A DNA stretch of 59,582 nt from the NCBI RefSeq assembly GCF_945957265.1, contig NZ_CAMFKO010000027.1, positions 1 to 59,582 of the forward strand, in the 5' to 3' direction. Positions within the stretch are counted from its first letter, which is position 1; each line of letters opens with the position of its first letter. The translations under genes and the position numbers were made by a program. This document shows, one piece after another, positions 55,901-59,582 of this stretch. This stretch comes from an uncultured Dechloromonas sp. GTDB taxonomy: Bacteria; Pseudomonadota; Gammaproteobacteria; Burkholderiales; Rhodocyclaceae. A model generated the notes under the pieces. The model was not told where the DNA came from, made no database searches, and saw only the letters and a list, made by a program, of their open reading frames with translations.

Positions 55901-56442
55901 CGGTCGCCGTTGAAGAAGCCAGGGGGCTGGGCAAGGAGTTCTCGACGGCCGTGGCGCGCTATTACTTCAAGCTGCTGGCCATCAAGGACGAATTCGAGGT
56001 GTCCCGCCTGTATGCGTCTGAGGCCTTCAAGCGCGAGCTGGAAGCCACCTTCGAGGGCGACTACAAGGTGCACTTCCACCTCGGCCAGTGGCCGTTCGGC
56101 GGTGTCGATCAAAACGGCAAGCCGTTCAAGAAGGAGGTCGGCCCCTGGTTGATGAAGGGCTTCCAGGTGCTGAGCAAATTCAAGGGACTGCGCGGAAGCT
56201 TCCTCGACGTCTACCGCAACTCGGCCGAACGCAAGATGGCGCACCGTTTGCTCGAACAGTACGAACAGGACATCGACGGCTGCATCACCCGCATCGCGGC
56301 CGGCAATTATGCGACCGCCGTGCAAATCGCCAGCCTGCCCGAGAAGGTCCGCGGCTACGGCCATGTCCGCGAGCAGCACGCCGCGACCATGGAACGGGAG
56401 CGTGCCGGCCTGCTCGATTCGCTGGCGCAGGCCGCTTGCTAG
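52957..56442 (+). CDS. Indolepyruvate:ferredoxin oxidoreductase, fused subunits
   Basis: Protein of 1161 residues joining the alpha and beta (IorA, IorB) functions. The N-terminal pyrimidine-binding part has TGGFISGYRGSPLG. The TPP site is near residue 510 (GDGTYFHSG). A ferredoxin-type 4Fe-4S region starts near residue 647 (CEGCGDCSKASNC). The gamma domain begins near residue 729 (ITGIGGTGVVTVGQVLG). It oxidatively decarboxylates aryl-2-oxoacids to aryl-acetyl-CoA. GGAG lies upstream of the ATG. Probable substrates, by family, are indole-, phenyl- or hydroxyphenyl-pyruvate. Confidence 0.93.
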   Translation: MNAPLNKAEITLDDKFEIQDGWVYMTGNQALARLPLLIQERDKANGLNTGGFISGYRGSPLGRYDMELWTQKKRLAEHNIKFQPGVNEDLAATMVAGTQYVGVFPGATVDGVFGIWYGKGPGVDRTGDVFRHANSSGTHKHGGVLALAGDDHGAKSSTIANFSDEIFIATGIPVLYPSNTQDLIDFGLFGIALSRYSGCWVGIKVHNDVVEGGGSVRISANEPTIAIPEHAPAPHLGPAGFNTRLIDNPLIMEDRLVNHKLHAVTAFLRANPINVVAHECPGARLGILAAGKAYQDLLQALSELGLNDARLTELGIRIGKIGMVWPLETEFIKSFVDGLDTVVVIEEKKGLIEDQLKTQLYDLKLAKPPRIVGKFNASNPFAPERGQNVFAAHGELSPPIVAKVLVDVLRQLDPACPIPAIALPAPKMPPGVANPASPSRIPTFCSGCPHNRSTKVPEGSRAVPGIGCHAMAIFNNPVATPPAISQMGGEGLHWIGQQPFTKEKHVFANIGDGTYFHSGFLAIRQAIAAKAPITYKILVNGFVSMTGGQPIDGELSVPSMVSELLAEGVKEIVVLTDEVAKHPPGSLPNGVPVLPRTELDAVMKRFREYPGVSVIVYDQPCATERRRLRKRGKWIDPPKRTFINAAVCEGCGDCSKASNCLSVEPLETPFGRKRKINQSACNKDYSCIEGFCPSFVTVHGGALRKIKKAAQGDFPSLPEPVIPALDKDFSILITGIGGTGVVTVGQVLGMAAHVQGIASSVLDVTGLAQKFGAVMSHVRLAPDASHLHATRIAYGEADAIVGCDLVVTAGDEALSKIRNGRTQVFVASDVVPTSEFVRNPDWKLEKEALLQRLQAVAGDGLTAVEGLRLASLLMGDTIAANMFMLGLAWQRGSLPLTHQSIMKAIELNNVQIEFNKQSFLWGRRAAHDLAAVEKAAVATSTIQFAPRIDMSRDAVVTRSAEFLKAYQDEAYAKRYLELVKRAVAVEEARGLGKEFSTAVARYYFKLLAIKDEFEVSRLYASEAFKRELEATFEGDYKVHFHLGQWPFGGVDQNGKPFKKEVGPWLMKGFQVLSKFKGLRGSFLDVYRNSAERKMAHRLLEQYEQDIDGCITRIAAGNYATAVQIASLPEKVRGYGHVREQHAATMERERAGLLDSLAQAAC

Positions 56443-56452
56443 ACCACTATTC

Positions 56453-56538
56453 GGCCCGTCCCGGGACGGGCCCCACTTTCCTCTGCGTGGGCTGAAATAG
56501 CCCTCTTCCGCCCGCTGTTCGCAGCGGGCATTTTTTTT
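56453..56538 (+). terminator. Perfect palindrome followed by a strong terminator
   Basis: A 20-bp perfect inverted repeat spans 56453-56472 (arms GGCCCGTCCC and GGGACGGGCC). The terminator proper is GCCCGCTG (56510-56517), loop TTCG, CAGCGGGC (56522-56529), then A and eight T. It ends the aldehyde dehydrogenase-ferredoxin oxidoreductase operon. Confidence 0.88.
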
Positions 56539-56573
56539 GCCGGAAACGCCCCGCTCTGATCAGGAGACCAACG

Positions 56574-57554
56574 ATGTTCGCTGCCCGATTTTCACGTTCG
56601 CTGTCGCACTGGATATTTCTTGCCGGCCTGCTGCTGGCGGTCGCCGCCCAGGCCGCCGACCCCCTGCCCTCCTGGCGCGCCGGAACAGCCAAGCAGGCCA
56701 TCGTCGGCTTTGTCGAACGGGTCACCGATAGCCGCGGCAAGGACTACGTCAGCCCCCCGGAACGCATCGCCGTGTTCGACAACGACGGCACGCTGTGGGC
56801 CGAGCAGCCCGTCTATTTTCCCTTGCTGTTCGCTTTCGACCGCTTGCGGGCGCTGGCGCCGGCGCACCCCGAATGGGCCGACAAGCCGGTATTCCAGGCG
56901 GCGCTGGCCGGCGACCTGAAGGGTGCCCTGGCCGGCGGCGAGAAAGGCATGGTGGAACTCGTCGAAGCCACGTATGAGGGAGACATCGACGCCTTCCGCG
57001 CCGAGGTCAAGGCCTGGCTGGCGAGCGCACGCCATCCGCTGACCGGACGGCGTTACGACGCCATGGTCTACCAGCCCATGCTCGAAGTGCTCCGCTATCT
57101 GCGCGCCAACGGCTTCAAGACCTATATCGTGACCGGCGGCGACGTCGAGTTCATGCGTGCCTTTGCCGAACGCGCATATGGCGTTCCGCACGAACAGGTC
57201 ATCGGGTCGCGCCTGAAACTTGTCGTCGGGGACAATGCCGCCGGACGTGCGCCGGCCGTCGAGTTCATCAACGACGGCAAGGGGAAAGTCGCGTCCATCG
57301 TCGCCCAGATCGGCCGCCGCCCCATCGCCGCCTTCGGCAACTCGGACGGCGACCTGCCCATGCTGCAATGGACGGCCGGCGGCAGCGGCGCGCGCCTGAT
57401 GGCCTATGTGCATCACACCGATGCCCGGCGCGAATTCGCCTACGACCGCAAGTCGCCCATCGGCAAGCTGGACAAGGGGCTGGATGCCGCGCTCGCCGGC
57501 AACTGGGTTATTGCCGACATGGCCCGCGACTGGCTCACCATCTACCCGCGCTAG
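56574..57554 (+). CDS. Exported HAD-superfamily phosphatase
   Basis: Protein of 326 residues. A signal peptide ends near AAQAA (FLAGLLLAVAAQAA). HAD motifs follow: FDNDGTLW (motif I, nucleophile Asp), IVTGGD (motif II) and GNSDGDLPML (motif IV). The protein resembles secreted acid phosphatases related to SerB. It is probably periplasmic, which would fit scavenging organophosphate for the PgtP-like transporter; that link is inferred. AGGAGA lies upstream of the ATG. Confidence 0.85.
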   Translation: MFAARFSRSLSHWIFLAGLLLAVAAQAADPLPSWRAGTAKQAIVGFVERVTDSRGKDYVSPPERIAVFDNDGTLWAEQPVYFPLLFAFDRLRALAPAHPEWADKPVFQAALAGDLKGALAGGEKGMVELVEATYEGDIDAFRAEVKAWLASARHPLTGRRYDAMVYQPMLEVLRYLRANGFKTYIVTGGDVEFMRAFAERAYGVPHEQVIGSRLKLVVGDNAAGRAPAVEFINDGKGKVASIVAQIGRRPIAAFGNSDGDLPMLQWTAGGSGARLMAYVHHTDARREFAYDRKSPIGKLDKGLDAALAGNWVIADMARDWLTIYPR

Positions 57555-57576
57555 GTAAACACACGCCGCAAAAGAG

Positions 57577-57612
57577 AAGGCCCCGGAGCCGCGTCAGCGA
57601 CCCCGGGGCCTT
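57577..57612. terminator. Convergent intrinsic terminator
   Basis: AAGGCCCCGG (57577-57586) pairs with CCGGGGCCTT (57603-57612). It lies between the ends of the HAD gene and the acyl-CoA dehydrogenase. T-richness is modest on both sides. Confidence 0.65.
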
Positions 57613-57636
57613 GTTGCTTCAGCCTTGCCCGGCGAA

Positions 57637-59433
57637 TCAGGCGAACAGTTCGTCGCCCAGGGCGGCTATGGCCGCGTCGCCGGCCTTCGCCGTTTCGGCG
57701 AAGGAAGCCGCCTGCGGCAGCATCTGGTCGGCGTAGAAGCGGGCCGAGGCGATCTTGGCGCGGAAGAAGGCGGCGTCGCCCTCGCCCTTGTCCAGATAGC
57801 CGGCCGCCGCCAGCGCCTCCTTGCCCATCATCCAGCCGCCGGTGACGGTCACCGCCAGGTGCAGGTAAGGCACGGCGGCGGTCAGCACGCCACCAAGGCC
57901 GGTCTTCACATTGGCGGCCAGCCATTCGGTGGTCGATGTCCACGCCTGCAGCGCGCTGCCCAGCTTCTCGCCGATGGCGGCCAGTTCCGGCTTGCCGGAA
58001 GCAGCGAGCGCCTTGGCGGTGGCATGCACTTCGCCGAAGACGATTTTGGCGGTGGCGCCCTGGTCGCGCATCAGCTTGCGGAACAGCAGGTCGTTGGCCT
58101 GGATGCCGGTAGTGCCTTCGTAGATGGTGGTGATGCGCGAATCGCGCCAGTGCTGGGCGGCGCCGGTTTCCTCGATGAAGCCCATGCCGCCATGCACCTG
58201 CACGCCGAGCGAGGTGACGTCGATGGACATCTCGGTGCTGCCGCCCTTGACCAGCGGGATCATGAATTCGGCCAGGAACAGGTCGCGCTTCTGCTGCTCG
58301 GGGTCGCTGCCGGCATGGGCGCGATCGAGCAGGCTGGCGGTGTAGTAGGCCATGGCGCGGCAGGCTTCGACGCGCGACTTCATCAGCATCAGCATGCGGC
58401 GCACGTCCGGGTGCTTGTCGATGCTGACCAGCGCCTCGCCGGTCAGCGCGTCGCGGCCCTGCTTGCGCTCGCGGGCATAGGCCAGGGCACGCTGGTAGGC
58501 GCGTTCGCCGAGGGCGATGCCCTGCACGCCGACGCCGAGACGGGCTTCGTTCATCATCACGAACATGTATTCGAGGCCGCGGTTGGCCTGGCCGAGCAGG
58601 TAGCCGACGGCGCCGCCGTTGTCCCCGAAGGCCATGACGCAGGTGGCGCTGGCGTGGATGCCGACCTTGTGCTCGATCGACACGCAATGGGCGTCGTTGC
58701 GGGCACCGAGGCTGCCGTCGGCATTGACCATAAACTTCGGCACCAGGAACAGCGAGATGCCCTTGACGCCGGCCGGGGCGTCCGGCAGGCGGGCGAGCAC
58801 CAGATGAACGATGTTGTCGGTCATGTCGTGGTCGCCGTAGGAGATGAATATCTTCTGGCCGAAGATGCGGTAGCTGCCGTCGGCCTGCGGCTCGGCGCGG
58901 CTGCGCAGCAGCGCCAGGTCGGAGCCGGCCTGCGGCTCGGTCAGGTTCATCGTGCCGGTCCATTCGCCGGCGACCATCTTTTCCAGGTAGGTCGCCTTGA
59001 GTTCATCGCTGGCGCAGGTCAACAGCGCTGCGACGGCACCGCCGGTGAGCAAGGGGCCGAGCGAAAAGCCAAGGTTGGCCGAGCAGACCATTTCCTGCAC
59101 GGCGATGCCCAGCGCGCTGGGCAGGCCCTGGCCGCCGAATTCGGCGGGCAGCGCAATACCGCTCCAGCCGGCTTCGCAGAAGGCGGTGTAGGCTTCCTTC
59201 CAGCCGTCCGGCGTGGTAACGCCTTCCGGCGTCCAGGTGCAGCCCTGGGTGTCGCCGATGCGATTGAGCGGGGCAAGCACGCCGCCGGTGAACTTGGCGG
59301 CTTCGTCGAGAATGGCGTCGGCCATGTCCGGCGTCGCGTCAGCGAAAGCGGGAATCTGGCTCAGCTGGTTGAAGCCGGCGATTTCGTCCATGACGAAACG
59401 CATGTCTTTGATTGGAGCGCGGTAGTCGCTCAT
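57637..59433 (-). CDS. Acyl-CoA dehydrogenase, long form with C-terminal extension
   Basis: Protein of 598 residues, longer than the usual ~390 of this flavoenzyme. It has LTEPQAGSDLALLRSRAE, QVHGGMGFIEE and TIYEGTTGIQANDLL, which mark the 600-residue class (AcdA/DmdC-like, with an extra C-terminal helical domain). It oxidises an acyl-CoA to the enoyl-CoA, passing electrons to ETF. It is 25 bp downstream of the partial thiolase gene on the same strand, so a beta-oxidation operon is likely. Chain or aryl specificity unknown. Confidence 0.9.
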   Translation of the reverse strand: MSDYRAPIKDMRFVMDEIAGFNQLSQIPAFADATPDMADAILDEAAKFTGGVLAPLNRIGDTQGCTWTPEGVTTPDGWKEAYTAFCEAGWSGIALPAEFGGQGLPSALGIAVQEMVCSANLGFSLGPLLTGGAVAALLTCASDELKATYLEKMVAGEWTGTMNLTEPQAGSDLALLRSRAEPQADGSYRIFGQKIFISYGDHDMTDNIVHLVLARLPDAPAGVKGISLFLVPKFMVNADGSLGARNDAHCVSIEHKVGIHASATCVMAFGDNGGAVGYLLGQANRGLEYMFVMMNEARLGVGVQGIALGERAYQRALAYARERKQGRDALTGEALVSIDKHPDVRRMLMLMKSRVEACRAMAYYTASLLDRAHAGSDPEQQKRDLFLAEFMIPLVKGGSTEMSIDVTSLGVQVHGGMGFIEETGAAQHWRDSRITTIYEGTTGIQANDLLFRKLMRDQGATAKIVFGEVHATAKALAASGKPELAAIGEKLGSALQAWTSTTEWLAANVKTGLGGVLTAAVPYLHLAVTVTGGWMMGKEALAAAGYLDKGEGDAAFFRAKIASARFYADQMLPQAASFAETAKAGDAAIAALGDELFA

Positions 59434-59458
59434 TATTTATTCCTCGATTGAAAGTTGT

Positions 59459-59582
59459 TTAGACGCGCTCGATGATGCCAGCCGCACCCATGCCGGTACC
59501 GATACACATCGACACCATGCCGTACCTGCCCCCGGTGCGCTTCAAGCCATGCACCAGCGTCGCGATGCGGATCGCCCCGGTG
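59459..59582 (-). CDS. Acetyl-CoA acetyltransferase (thiolase), C-terminal end
   Basis: Read on the minus strand, the frame ends with TAA at 59459-59461. It gives GAIRIATLVHGLKR, then GGRYGMVSMCIGTGMGAA. This contains the CxGxG thiolase motif with the second catalytic Cys. The start lies beyond the window. It is upstream of the acyl-CoA dehydrogenase gene and would provide the final step of beta-oxidation. Confidence 0.9.
   Translation of the reverse strand, partial: TGAIRIATLVHGLKRTGGRYGMVSMCIGTGMGAAGIIERV

Overview
The window is GC-rich, densely coded DNA, probably from a betaproteobacterium of the Rhodocyclales (Azoarcus/Thauera/Dechloromonas type). That placement rests on gene content and codon style and was not tested by a search. 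The chromosome here carries a periplasm-facing selenocysteine formate dehydrogenase, a tryptophan-tryptophylquinone (TTQ) amine dehydrogenase and genes for aromatic 2-oxoacid and acyl-CoA metabolism. This suggests a respiratory, metabolically versatile organism.

Layout. 0-5.4 kb: the end of a phosphonate-type permease, trmA, an exported protein, an SbmA-like ABC transporter and an RhlE-type helicase. 5.4-9.7 kb: a visibly more AT-rich run of small minus-strand genes (ABM and VOC proteins, three GNAT acetyltransferases, a hydrolase, a tautomerase-fold protein lacking Pro1), facing a GlxA-type regulator. 10.9-23.0 kb: one co-directional 11-gene minus-strand set. It holds the amine dehydrogenase genes aauB-E-D-A, two monohaem cytochromes c, DUF1329, DUF1302, an RND/MMPL transporter, a YCF48-like protein and an aldehyde dehydrogenase. 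A divergent AraC-type regulator lies upstream, and two matching dyads 42 bp apart lie in the shared intergenic region.

24.7-36.1 kb: the formate dehydrogenase-selenocysteine locus. fdnGHI has an in-frame UGA and a SECIS hairpin, and is preceded by a good sigma-54 -24/-12 element with two identical palindromic upstream sites. Then come fdhE, selA, a flavocytochrome-c-sulfide-dehydrogenase-like flavoprotein, an FMN reductase-like protein, selB and tRNA-Sec. The locus thus holds both the selenoenzyme and most of the machinery that decodes its UGA; selD is not in the window. 36.1-38.3 kb: ydcH, a GcvH-like lipoyl protein, a DsrE-like protein and mobA, overlapping or nearly so, plus a short unknown gene.

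38.3-59.6 kb: two TetR regulators, a GlcD-type FAD oxidase, an MFS permease, a FadH-like reductase behind a pair of perfect TetR-type operators, a PgtP-like transporter with a linked ABC transporter and LysR regulator, a coniferyl-aldehyde-type dehydrogenase, a fused indolepyruvate:ferredoxin oxidoreductase, an exported HAD phosphatase, an acyl-CoA dehydrogenase and the end of a thiolase. A two-block promoter-like element of identical spacing precedes both the FAD oxidase and the second aldehyde dehydrogenase, so these distant genes may be co-regulated.

The most noteworthy items are the TTQ amine dehydrogenase operon fused to an outer-membrane/RND module, the self-contained selenocysteine locus with a conserved-looking flavoprotein insert and sigma-54 control, and the shared promoter element at 40.5 and 51.3 kb.
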